From the NCBI GenBank assembly GCA_947568835.1, contig OX387604.1:22721076-22785075 (forward strand): a stretch of 64,000 bases of DNA, in the 5' to 3' direction. Made by a program: the position numbers and the translations under genes. Origin of the DNA: Protonemura montana (lineage: Eukaryota > Arthropoda > Insecta > Plecoptera > Nemouridae). The notes below the pieces were generated by a model, which was not told the DNA's origin, ran no database searches, and saw only the letters and a program-made list of their open reading frames with translations. This document shows, one piece after another, positions 55,001-64,000 of the stretch. The first letter of the stretch is position 1. Every line of letters starts with the position of its first letter.

Positions 55001-56803
55001 TGTAGCATTATTGCATTCGCTGGACGGATTCTATTGAAAAATAATGGTAAGAAGAGATTATTCGTGTAAAACTTGAAACACTTATTAATTTTATAAAATG
55101 TGTAATCACATATTGTCCTTTCCTGTCACTTGCTTAAGATAAACTCTATCGCAAAGCACTCAATAGTGCAGTGGCCAGTTTGGAAGTAGAAATCATAAAG
55201 CAAAATCGCAAGGTAAGGGCAATGAAAAGAGGCACACTTGCCATTTCCAAGAAAGCAGTGGGTACGAGTGGTACTAATTAACATTTTTCCAAAAATAATG
55301 AGACTAGAAGTAAACTGTGCTTTGATGGCGAACTTTTGACAGGCATGCTTGCTTAGAGAAAGCGCCCCGTGATTTGCTGTCAAAATCCGTCACGTGGCGG
55401 TACTGCCAGAAACTCACGAGATCAGCCGAGAACACAGGCACTTCACATAACGTCACGGCTATAACTGACTCAGAATTATAATTCTTCGGATATTATGCGT
55501 TGTGCTTGGCTCATCTTGACAACGGTAGAGAAAGATGGACGTGAATGGTTACATTGCTCAGAGAAGTACAAATATACCTTAGTCCAATATAGCTGAACGT
55601 TTAGCAACGAGATATTTGAAACTTTCCTGAAAATTAGGCTACCATTTATAAGGCGGTTTACTGTCAATGTTTCATAGGAACCTATCAAATGTATCACTGC
55701 GTGAAAATACGTTTTTTTTTTTGTCAATCTATGATATCAGAGGAACTACTCTAAAAAATGCCATTTAAAGAAACATGTTGAATGAATGAATGAAACTTTA
55801 TTACGAACTGTTTATTACGAAACTGTTATACGAATCCGTTCAGAAATATGATATGTGGTATAAGATATAACACGTAAAAATGCACTTAAAGTAATGTTAT
55901 TTCGTATGCTTTTGTTATGTCCAGAAAGGCTCGGGTAGGTTTTGTAAAGGTATCGTTTCTACTGCACACATCTAACTGTAACCAATTTTTAATGGATTTT
56001 TTTGCTAAAAATCAGTGGAAGGGACTTGACTTACCAGTAGACTCTGCTCTAATCTAAATCCTTTGGGCCTCGACTGGTGGAAACATGTCGCCAACAATTG
56101 CACACGATGTACACGTAATCAACTGCTAACTATCACAGAACGTTTTCATTTCCTCAAGCACATTATTGAACTTGAACTTGAAGAAATATGAGCACTCATA
56201 TTATACAGCGTCAGGCCCGGATCTACACACTTCAGCCATGTTGGAAAATTCATATGAGCCGATGGGGAAAGTGAGCGCGCACCCGTGACTGCAGTGCCAC
56301 CGGCCTGTGTTCTTGCGAAGTGACAAGACTAGCTGCCCGATATCCTGCCTTGCCTTGCTATGCTGCCGATCCATAACATACTTGGGATACATAGAGGTTA
56401 AGACGGGTGCAGTCGAGTCCCGCTATTATTTGAGCTTTAGTTAAAAAGACACAAACTCGATAGAAGAGCATGCAGAGAGTTTCGAATACAATGGTCACAA
56501 CAAGTCATTCAAATGTATATTTAAAATTGTATGTTATTCTACAAAAGATGCTGAAGACGGTGCATAACCGTTCCGCTGGATTTTTAGGAAAGATAGTTGC
56601 TTGGAGAGTGGATTGTGGAGCGTGGATCAGTGAACTGGAGTTGGGATTCAAGGATCGTGGAGCAGGGTGTAGTGATATGACGAGTCCGCTAAAGTGGCAA
56701 CAGAGGGCGACAGGGAGTATACATGCCTAGCGCCAGCCTCTGGTGCGGTGATCCTTGGAATTAGTTTCCCGATACGAATCAAAGCGATGCCAGATCCAGT
56801 AAA
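52023..56803. other. upstream region of the myosin gene; no gene recognised
   Basis: Probably holds the promoter and non-coding first exon of the myosin gene, which I could not place. Only short frames without family features are present. Confidence 0.35.
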
Positions 56804-56883
56804 GCGCCGACGCCGCCAAGCGCCGACACCGCCAAGCGTCGTTGCCAACAAGCGTCGTTGCCGACAAGCGTCGTTGCTCACTG
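56804..56883. repeat. 16-bp GC-rich minisatellite
   Basis: Five 16-bp units starting GCG: GCGCCGACGCCGCCAA, GCGCCGACACCGCCAA, GCGTCGTTGCCAACAA, GCGTCGTTGCCGACAA, GCGTCGTTGCTCACTG. GC-rich in AT-rich surroundings. Confidence 0.85.
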
Positions 56884-57189
56884 CGCTTTTGGAGTGTATA
56901 TATAATATATAGTAATATATAATTTATGTATATTTTATGAAACATAATACATTAATTAATTTTTCTAAATCGCACATTGAAAGCACCACAAAGAACTTAT
57001 CTGTGGCTTAAAATCCGACAGAAACACACTTAAATATACAATGTTTTTTTTTGTTATTTACACCCGTCTTCGTTTTATTCTTCAGGATCCATCATCAAAC
57101 GAAAACAACTATCTTAACATAAAATTAAATTAATATTTATAAGTCGTATTACAAAATTCCTACTAACCGGAAAGTATATTTGAAAATGT

Positions 57190-57430
57190 AACTAATCAGA
57201 GACCACATTGTAATGGTTGTGAATTGAAATAGTTTTTTGATTGGGAGAACAAAAAGGTGTTGACCGTTCAGACCCTGGGTCAGCTCGACCTTGGCCCAAC
57301 AGGTAGATCAGAGATTCGGGACTGGTTACACGGTTGGCGATAGGTTGGTGCATAGTGCACCTTACAGTGGCGTACCACAAGAGCGTGCAGTGGCGGGCAG
57401 GTGACAGTGAGAACTGTCTTATCCCACCCC
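57190..57430. repeat. diverged repeat shared with 20990-21190
   Basis: Blocks CCTTGGCCCAACAGGTAGAT and GGTGCATAGTGCACC..ACAGTGGCGTACC recur at 21055-21175. Probably a degenerate LTR family; ends unresolved. Confidence 0.5.
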
Positions 57431-57559
57431 TTTTGAGAAAGAGAGTGTGAGGGTAAAAAAGCAGTTGCTTAGGCGAAGGAACTTATTAATAATAATGATA
57501 CAAAAAATGTGAAATATCTCAGGGGGTGCAAATGTGCTGCCATTAGACTGTCAAAAAGG

Positions 57560-57765
57560 GAAAATCTAGATAAATTACATTTACTATTGAAAAGCAAAAT
57601 AAGACTCTATTTAATTCAAGAAGAGGCTTTTATTTTGAGTTGTCCTCATCGTGAAGTGAATGCTGTCCACTCCTAGTCGAAGAAAGCAGTATTTACTGAA
57701 AGTTCGTCTAGTTTTAAGGAATCTGTCACTCTGTAGGTTCTAAGTTTATTAAAAAGTTCAACAGA
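57560..57765 (-). pseudogene. degenerate copy of the 91-residue domain exon
   Basis: Minus-strand translation with stops reads LDELSVNTAFF then EWTAFTSR, matching IDELPENTAFLVDEWTSITTR at 60689-61240. The adjoining sequence, GATAACAAAGAAAGAATAGG, matches the splice-acceptor flank at 61231 onward. So it is an old exon copy with its intron edge. Confidence 0.6.
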
Positions 57766-57907
57766 TAACAAAGAAAGAATAGGAAAACTCAATAAGTATA
57801 TGGTAGATTAGATATAAAAAAACAAATTAAATTCAAAATTTGTAGTAGGATTAAGGAATTAAAGGTTAAGGATTAAGAATTAGGCAAATAATTAAGGGTG
57901 ATTTTCA

Positions 57908-59300
57908 AACATAACATATTATTATGTTTTTTATATTTTACAAAATAAATTCACTAAGATAATTGTTTAGTGCATTTTTATCATTTTTGATGTAACGTAG
58001 GTGTTTTCCCAGAAAGTTTCCTAACGTCAGCAGTTTTTCCTCAGATCAATGATCTCTTCCTAAACATTTTGATTATTGGGGTTTAATTTCGCACTGTTTT
58101 GACAACTGCCCTGCGGCACTGCGGCACTGCGGTGGCTTCAAAGGAAACAAAATGTGTTATATTTTTCTTAGCTAGTTAGAGTCCCTTTGAGCATTTTGTG
58201 ACGACCAGTCACTTACTAGTCGTATTACTACTACTAGACAAATACAAGTCGTGTTTTAAACTTACTCACCCGAACCCATGACCCAAAGACGAAGCACCTT
58301 GATAGGACGTTTTTTTGTGATGTGCTAAAAAACGTACTATCGAAAATATTCAGATTCTACGGATTACTGATTTACATTCAAGCCATCACATTCCTCTAAA
58401 TCATGTTCCAGTCTCTTGAAGACTAGTCTTTCATAGATTTTCGCCATGACGTCAAGAAGACATATTGGCCTCTATCTCAATTTGTCGGTATCCTTTTTCG
58501 CTAAGGTGGCTATCATCCACTAAGCCGGGGAAAACTACCCTCTGAAGGAGGCCGTTCATCAATACGGTTGGGGCATTGGTTTCTTTCCGCAGAAACTGGA
58601 AATTTTTTGTCGATTTTAGACGAGATTTGAAGTCATCTCCTGGAACATCCCTGTGACGATCTTGTAAGCCTTCCCCCACGGGTCCTGTTTCCAGCAGTGT
58701 CCCACGGCAACTTCTTGGTTGAGTGCTTAGTGCTATTTCCTTAGTGCTTTGTAGCCACTTTATATTTATTTCGTGCCGATGGTACCTTCGAGGATCAGGT
58801 TTCTCCCCCCCCCCCTTTTCTGGTAATTCTTCTTCGTGGGACGTCTTGAATGGGTGCCTCTCAGCTTTAGTATCATAAACTATGATGATAGATGAAGGAG
58901 ATGTGGGTGAAGATAAATTACCAACAGGTCTTTAGGTATTGGTTTTAATGCACGTCAGACGTGACGAGCCGCTGGTTTGTTGTTAGATGGTTGGAACCTA
59001 GCTGCACTCTGCCGGCTTGGGCGCCTTCCCTCGGAACTCCAGCCTCTGCCTCTATGCTAGTGTCTAGTCAGCAGTCTCTGCTGTAAAGGAAAAGCAAGTT
59101 CTAGGTTGCTAGGTTGGCTAGGTTTGCTAGGTAGTTCTAGGTTGGCTATAGTATGTAAGCTCCGCTTTGTGTTAATTTCGCCAGGCAAGCTTTCCGGCGA
59201 GTACGAACCTCCTCGTACCAACAGTGTTGTGGTCTTATTTTCCCCTCGGGCCTTCTCAAGAGACACGTCCTATTCAGAATCTTTTGAATGTCTCTGACGC
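57908..59300. repeat. 1.4-kb dispersed repeat containing LINE remnants (copy 2)
   Basis: Collinear with 2868-4293, same orientation, with small indels including a shorter C tract (58805-58815). The sequences diverge after CTTTTGAATGTCTCTG. Confidence 0.75.
58390..58695 (-). pseudogene. non-LTR retrotransposon reverse transcriptase fragment (copy 2)
   Basis: Same motifs as 3370-3690: PWGKAYKIV, MIATLAKKDTDKLR, RPICLLDVMAKIYERLV, spread over frames with stops. A relic within the dispersed repeat. Confidence 0.7.
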
Positions 59301-59886
59301 ACTTTCCTGGATCGTCAGCTGACTTATCGAAGCACTTAGCGACTTTATTTGGCGAAACCGCTTCAAGGGATTCGGCATCGATCTTCCATGTTTGTATTGC
59401 CGCGCCGTTCTTCTGGCGATTTGTATGCTCTTATTTGTTCCTGCTGGACCCGTCCAGACTGAAAGAGATGCAATGGTGGTTGCTATAGTTTTCGATATAA
59501 TTGTGGACCTTCCACAATTTCCGTCAATTTACCGGCAATGTCTTTCGACACAAATGAGATGTTGATTATCGAGGAACTACCTCTTCTTTTAAATGTAGGC
59601 TTGTTCAAAGGGTTGAAGGGTGTTTGTTATGTGTTTGAAGGTCCTTTGTTTGCTGTCGACTTCCCGATACTCAGCAGCTATGCGGCAACCATGACCCTTC
59701 TGCCATTTTCGACCCAAAAGCCCAAAAAAGGAACTTGGCGTTCATGTCTACCACTGAAATGACCGGTTTTCTTTTAAACCTTAGGCTATCGCCTTGATTT
59801 ATTACAGGAAAAAGTGCAGTTATTCGATCTTCCTATTTAGTAAAAATAAAGCACCGATAATCAGGCGTCCCCTCGTTTCGAGCTAT
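59301..59886. other. no recognisable gene
   Basis: Two short plus-strand frames (59288-59488, 59538-59762) show no family features. This lies between the LINE repeat and a family C LTR. Confidence 0.35.
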
Positions 59887-60452
59887 TGTGGCGATTCTTA
59901 TGCCCCGGTATCTGCGTGTAGGGCGCAGCCGCGAGAGGGAATCGCATTCGCCTCAGGGATCGTTTTCTGGGACGTGCGGTTGCAGAGGGAAGCAGAAGGG
60001 TTTCTCTTCACAGATCAGAGCGCCGTTCCCCAAAGTAACGAAACGTTTATTGACAAGTCCAGAGTACAACTCCCGACAGTGTGCCGACCGATCGTGACGG
60101 GCCTCTCCCTCCCTGTGGGGCGGAGCTACGCGTACTTACGGTTGGCAGCACCTTGGTCGCAAGCAAACCACGCGCCCAAACGGCCGAGTCACGGTGTTCG
60201 GTCCGGTCCGGGTGTCGTCTGTACGCGAGGCTGGGGCGGAGACAACTCGTCGGTCTCGCGGTTGGGGCCCAAGAGAGCGACCGAACGGTCCCGCTGATCG
60301 CATGCAGGGAGGAATTACATGGTCAGCGAGACCTGCTCCTGGATGTCCAGGCAACCCGCCCTTAGGTAACGTGCGACGGGTTGCCTACCCCTTCAGGTTG
60401 GGGGACGCTAGGCTCTGTTCGTCACGATGAGTAAATGGTCCTCATCGTAACA
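59887..60452. mobile_element. LTR family C (566 bp)
   Basis: TGTGGCGATT...CATCGTAACA, same ends as 887-1484 and close to it throughout, with a few deletions. Flanks CTAT and ATAT form an imperfect duplication. No internal element DNA adjoins it, so it is probably a solo LTR. Confidence 0.75.
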
Positions 60453-60456
60453 ATAT

Positions 60457-60608
60457 TGTGACGGCTATAGATGGTATGCACTGTAATCACGTGGTGTAGC
60501 TCGATCTCGCTTGGCTTTGGGAGAGGTACCCGTCACCTAGAGATCACTCGGTACTGCGTATTTAAACCCAAATTGCATTTTTATTGAGTGACAAATAATT
60601 CTGCATTA
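60457..60608 (-). mobile_element. LTR family D fragment
   Basis: Matches 29554-29705 from the TGTGACGG start. It begins 4 bp after the family C LTR and merges into the repeat DNA beside the tandem-domain ORF. Confidence 0.6.
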
Positions 60609-60688
60609 ATTCGGTATCTGTCAATACAGTTCAGTTTTTTTTAAATCAATTTTTGAATCTGTCAACGAATCTTAAATGTCATTAAATT

Positions 60689-61240
60689 CTAAAATTGCGG
60701 TCGGGGGAAACACCCAAATTTTTGAATGCCTTTAAATGTTACTGTTATTTGTTTTAGATTGAAATAACTAATATCCAAATCAGTTATTTTATTAAACCGC
60801 GAGAGGAGAAAATACTTCACATCACTAATGGTGATTTGTATTTGTCGCCCATATCTGGTCGTAATTGATGTCCACTCATCTACTAGGAATGCTGTATTTT
60901 CTGGCAGTTCGTCGATCTTCCAGAATTCGACTGCCATGCAGCTTCCAAGTTGGTTTAGGAGGTCCATCTGATAACAAAGAAAACACCCAAATTTTTTGGT
61001 GCCTTTAAAGGTTACAGTAATCTGTTTTAGATTAAAAGAGATTATATCTGAATCGGTAATTTTATTAAATCTCGTGGGGAGAAAATATTTCACACCGTTA
61101 ACGGTGATTTGAATTTGACGACCGTATCTTGTTGTAATCGCCGCCCACTCATCGATTAGAAAAGCTATATGTTCTGGTAAATTGTCAATCTTCCCGAAAT
61201 CGATCTCCTTACAGCTTCCGATTCGGTTAAGGAAGTCCAT
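60689..61240 (-). CDS. ORF of two tandem ~91-residue domains, multicopy family
   Basis: 183 aa made of two in-frame copies, residues 1-91 and 92-183. Both carry a DEW motif, then ITTRYGRQIQIT, KYFL, RFNKITD, DI, FNLKQITVTFKG and KFGCF. Each copy is preceded by the same splice-acceptor-like string, CTTTGTTATCAG, directly before ATGGAC. The second acceptor is translated as CFLCYQ in the fused frame. So a single exon with its acceptor was duplicated. Degenerate copies lie at 489-730 and 57560-57765. The repetitive distribution suggests a transposon-borne or multicopy protein; the short beta-rich pattern could be a nucleic-acid-binding fold, but that is a guess. Confidence 0.55.
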   Translation of the reverse strand: MDFLNRIGSCKEIDFGKIDNLPEHIAFLIDEWAAITTRYGRQIQITVNGVKYFLPTRFNKITDSDIISFNLKQITVTFKGTKKFGCFLCYQMDLLNQLGSCMAVEFWKIDELPENTAFLVDEWTSITTRYGRQIQITISDVKYFLLSRFNKITDLDISYFNLKQITVTFKGIQKFGCFPRPQF

Positions 61241-61621
61241 CTGATAACAAAGAAAAATAGGAAAAACTGAATTAGTATATTTTATATTAGATGTAAATAA
61301 ATTTCATTTTAGATTTGCAGAAATACTTCTGTGACAGAAAGTATCAAATCATCAAGGAGATTTTAATAAAAATATAAGGTTATTAGAGTTTCTAATAAAT
61401 ATAAAAATATAATTATACTACTAACATTCTTGCAGTTGTTTCTGTTACTCCTGCTGCCGTAACTATTGCTCTTGCTGTTGCCTTTCTGATAATTTTGAAT
61501 CGAATGATGGTGTCGGTGAGAACAGAACGTCGAACAGTTCACTGTCCTAACATTTTGCTGATTTGCAATTATTGACCACTAACATATTATCGAAAGTGCG
61601 TTCATTGTAATGTATAACAAT
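61241..61621. other. intron-like DNA upstream of the tandem ORF
   Basis: Holds the acceptor flank of the ORF, then AT-rich DNA. A Q/N-rich minus-strand frame near 61430-61510 (QNYQKGNSKSNSYG) might be an upstream exon. Not supported further. Confidence 0.3.
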
Positions 61622-61976
61622 TGTAACGCCGGGGTGTGCGTTGGGTGGGGAAAAAGGTAATAGTTTTAAGTTACAGTAATAGTTTTATTAATCACACGTT
61701 AAACACTAATTATAATTATAAATCCTAAATTATGGTTACTATTGCTCTACGCAGAGAGCGGTGCGTCTAGTTCCGTGGTAGTTGAAGCTCTGCCGGTCCG
61801 AGGCGACGCTAGACGTCGTGAGACCTGCATGTATTCTGCTGATGCGTGCACTTGATGCAAGATCATCAGTTTAGGCTATAAGGAGTGTGTCAGTCTGACT
61901 CTAGGTTAGCTATAGTGCAGATCGACTTGAGCATAGTATAGTGGGGTATGGCTAGGAAAAGTGTAACTTCGTTACA
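61622..61976. mobile_element. candidate LTR, family E (355 bp)
   Basis: TGTAACGCC...TTCGTTACA gives TG...CA ends with a 7-bp terminal inverted match (TGTAACG/CGTTACA). Flanks CAAT and GTAG do not match, and no second copy is in the window, so the call is tentative. Confidence 0.45.
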
Positions 61977-62349
61977 GTAGTGACCCGGGGATCTACATAA
62001 ATAATACTTATTTATGAATAACAAGCCACGTGCCGTTTATTATGGACTTCATTACATAAACACAATCATTACAATGATGGATACTCAACACTTCTCGCCT
62101 CACGCTCTCTCCCTCGTGGTCTCCGTCCTCTCGTCTTCAAGTCTCAGCCTCCTGTGTGCTTTTTACTCTCGTCGCGATGCAAATAGCCGATGTTTTCGTA
62201 TTGCTGATCATTGCTGATTACAGCTAGGCTGGCTACTCTAGCAGGTGACAATGCTATAGCAGGGCTAAAGAATGTTATCCCCGAGCGGCTGACTCAGCGC
62301 TCCCGCCGTGCATCAGTCTCACGAATGCCAAAATGACTCATTTGTGACA
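61977..62349 (-). mobile_element. LTR family B, left end truncated (3' LTR)
   Basis: Matches 19675-20074 (GTAGTGAC...GATCTACATAAATAATAC) and ends TTTGTGACA. A polypurine tract abuts its right edge on the minus strand, so it is the 3' LTR of a minus-strand element extending to the right. Its left part is cut off at the family E candidate. Confidence 0.75.
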
Positions 62350-62361
62350 CTTCCCCACCTT
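62350..62361 (-). promoter_or_regulatory. polypurine tract of the family B element
   Basis: The minus strand reads AAGGTGGGGAAG directly before TGTCACAAATG, the LTR start. Confidence 0.65.
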
Positions 62362-63808
62362 AGCCAAAATTGCCCCGATTTTGAAAATGTTGTCGAAAAG
62401 TTCTCTTGGGGGTGCCCAGCAACCGCCCACCATTGGTGATATTTTCCTCCGGACTGCAATACTTGGGGTGCACAGCAACCAACCACCCTCCCACCGAACT
62501 CGAAATCGTCCCGATTGAGCCGTGAAGGGAGCCGCCGAAAGTTGTGCTGATCTCAGGTAACTACAGACGAAAGCCAAGTTCTTCCAGGCAGTCGCCAGCT
62601 TCCACGACAGAACGAGAGGTGTGAGAGAGAGCGAGAGAGAGAGAGAGAGTGCGCGATGTTTACGAAATCTACATCCTAGTAGATGGGTATCCAATATTAG
62701 GATCTCAATCCATCACCGCTACAGAATAATGTAAGTACCGAACCATTAAGACGGTAGCAATAAAACATATGGAAACATACATGGCATAACAATATGCAAC
62801 GTTCTATGTTTTAAAATAATATATAAACCCAAACCAAAAAATAATGAAATATCAATAAATAAATGAAAGATAATTCAAACAGCCAAAATAATAAACCTGA
62901 TAATAATAAAGGCAAACAAATGAACAAAATGAATCAGGCAATTTCCTCCGCGTTGGAGCAGATCTTAACAGATTTTGCTCTCCCATGGCGGTCAAGCAGC
63001 CTTCCTTCCCACAATTTGCCTGGTGACACCATGCCGTCCAACGATACCACGCGACGTGGGCCAGGTGTAGGTCGGTTGGCCGATTCACACTCGGTTGTCG
63101 TCAGAGTAGCCTCGTAGATGCGATGACACGCAAATTTCCCTCACGGACGTCCTCAGTCTCGAGCGTCGTCAGAGACAGACGCGTACGACATTTCTTCCGT
63201 GTCCAAGCCAAAATTCTAAGCAGTACATACAAAAATAGCAAGGAAAAATATTGCTTCTAAAACCCACAATTGAATACTGAGCAATGGCGTGAGGCTGACG
63301 GCCTCCGTCCTCCCTGGTGACATTTGTGCACGCACCGGTGGCGCTAAACATGGCAGAAGGAGGTGCTGGTTGCGAATTACAATAATCGCGACCACAAAAA
63401 CTATCACCATGTCGAGAAGGCCACCGCCAAACGAGTGTGCAGTCAACGAAGTCCAATCGTCCTTCTCCAGGAAATGAGGACCAGAAACTGGCATCCGAGA
63501 CGGAGTCGCAATTTGGAAATGGGGGATCTTTTGCGTCCAATTAGAATCAACTTATTCATTGGTGGGACAAGCGTACTGAGCCGGGACCAAGCATGGGGCA
63601 GCACATGCAGAATGCTTACCCTCTCCCTCGTGCGCGCATCGCAAGGAAACAACCGCGGTATCATTTCTGCGCCCTCATATGACAGAGAACACGCACACGG
63701 CACTACCGTCTTCAACGCTCCGAGTGGCTCAACCGGTAGCGTCAAATTTTGCAGTGGCTGTCCCTGACAACCGAAATTTATTAAGTTCCGAAAATGTGTG
63801 AGGCCGAA
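62362..63808 (-). pseudogene. internal region of a family B element, possible env tail
   Basis: A minus ORF at 63494-63216 has two hydrophobic segments (LLDMVIVFVVAIIVI and LWVLEAIFFLAIFV) and could be the membrane end of an env. I see no other env motif, so this is weak. No gag or pol motif is visible in the 1.4 kb, so the copy is defective. Confidence 0.4.
62621..62649. repeat. GA microsatellite
   Basis: GA repeats with one GC interruption (GAGAGAGAGCGAGAGA...). A simple repeat inside the family B element. Confidence 0.85.
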
Positions 63809-64000
63809 ACGTTCAGCTCCCTCGTGGTCTCCATCCTCTCGTCTTCAAGTCTCAGCCTCCTGTGTCCTTTTTACTCTCGTCGCGATGCACATATCCGATG
63901 TTTTCTTATTGCTGATTATTGCTGATAACAGCTAGGCTGGCTACTCTCGCAGGTGACAATGCTATAGCAGGGCTAACGAATGTTATCCCCGAGCGGCTGA
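63809..64000 (-). mobile_element. LTR family B, partial, running off the window
   Basis: Matches 24942-25087, then continues like 19970-20040 (TGACAATGCTATAGCAGGGC). Its left part is missing and its right end lies beyond the window. Confidence 0.75.

Noticed and set aside
59794-60297. 167-codon plus-strand ORF
   Set aside because: Mostly inside the family C LTR (59887-60452); the same LTR elsewhere has different frames.
63169-63540. 123-codon minus-strand Cys-rich ORF
   Set aside because: Overlaps another frame with hydrophobic segments in a decayed element; no motif supports it.

Overview
The window is nuclear DNA of an invertebrate animal, most likely an arthropod. Two spliced host genes with GT-AG introns can be read in it. 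Everything else recognisable is transposon DNA: Ty3/gypsy retrotransposons with baculovirus-F-type env genes, hAT/DUF4371 remnants, a non-LTR reverse transcriptase remnant and foldback DNA. The species cannot be named from the sequence.

Layout. 1-17.9 kb is a retrotransposon nest. Its centre is a complete env-bearing gypsy element on the minus strand (5409-15645). It has 389-bp LTRs that differ by one base, a 4-bp TTAT target duplication, a tRNA-Leu-like primer site, a polypurine tract, and intact gag, pol and env frames. It sits inside an older, broken gypsy element whose gag lies at 15.7-17.4 kb and whose env tail is probably the fragment at 4.6-5.1 kb. To the left are solo LTRs, a broken multicopy gene and a degenerate LINE. 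17.9-20.9 kb holds a DUF4371/hAT-type transposase pseudogene cut by a non-autonomous hAT element with a perfect 8-bp target duplication and by an LTR-plus-env chimera, followed by an integrase fragment.

22.1-31.3 kb is a plus-strand host gene for a small coiled-coil protein (227 aa in the reconstruction). Its last intron (8.1 kb) is filled with gypsy fragments, palindromic AAGATCTTG arrays, a 5S rRNA-like fragment and possible antisense exons. 31.5-38.1 kb is intergenic and contains a roughly 0.7-kb inverted repeat. 38.1-52.0 kb is a complete minus-strand class I myosin gene of the Myo1a/Myo1b type: 19 coding exons and 1017 aa, including a 14-nt microexon. The two host genes converge.

52-64 kb is the region upstream of the myosin start. 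It has no recognised gene until a second repeat cluster (57.2-64.0 kb), which shares families with the left end: the LINE-containing repeat, two LTR families, and a minus-strand ORF made of two tandem copies of a ~91-residue domain.

The most interesting system is the intact element. Unspliced RNA carries a 10-codon upstream ORF ahead of gag. A strong donor inside that ORF pairs in phase with a strong acceptor just before env, so one ATG would serve the short upstream ORF in unspliced RNA and the Env precursor in spliced RNA.
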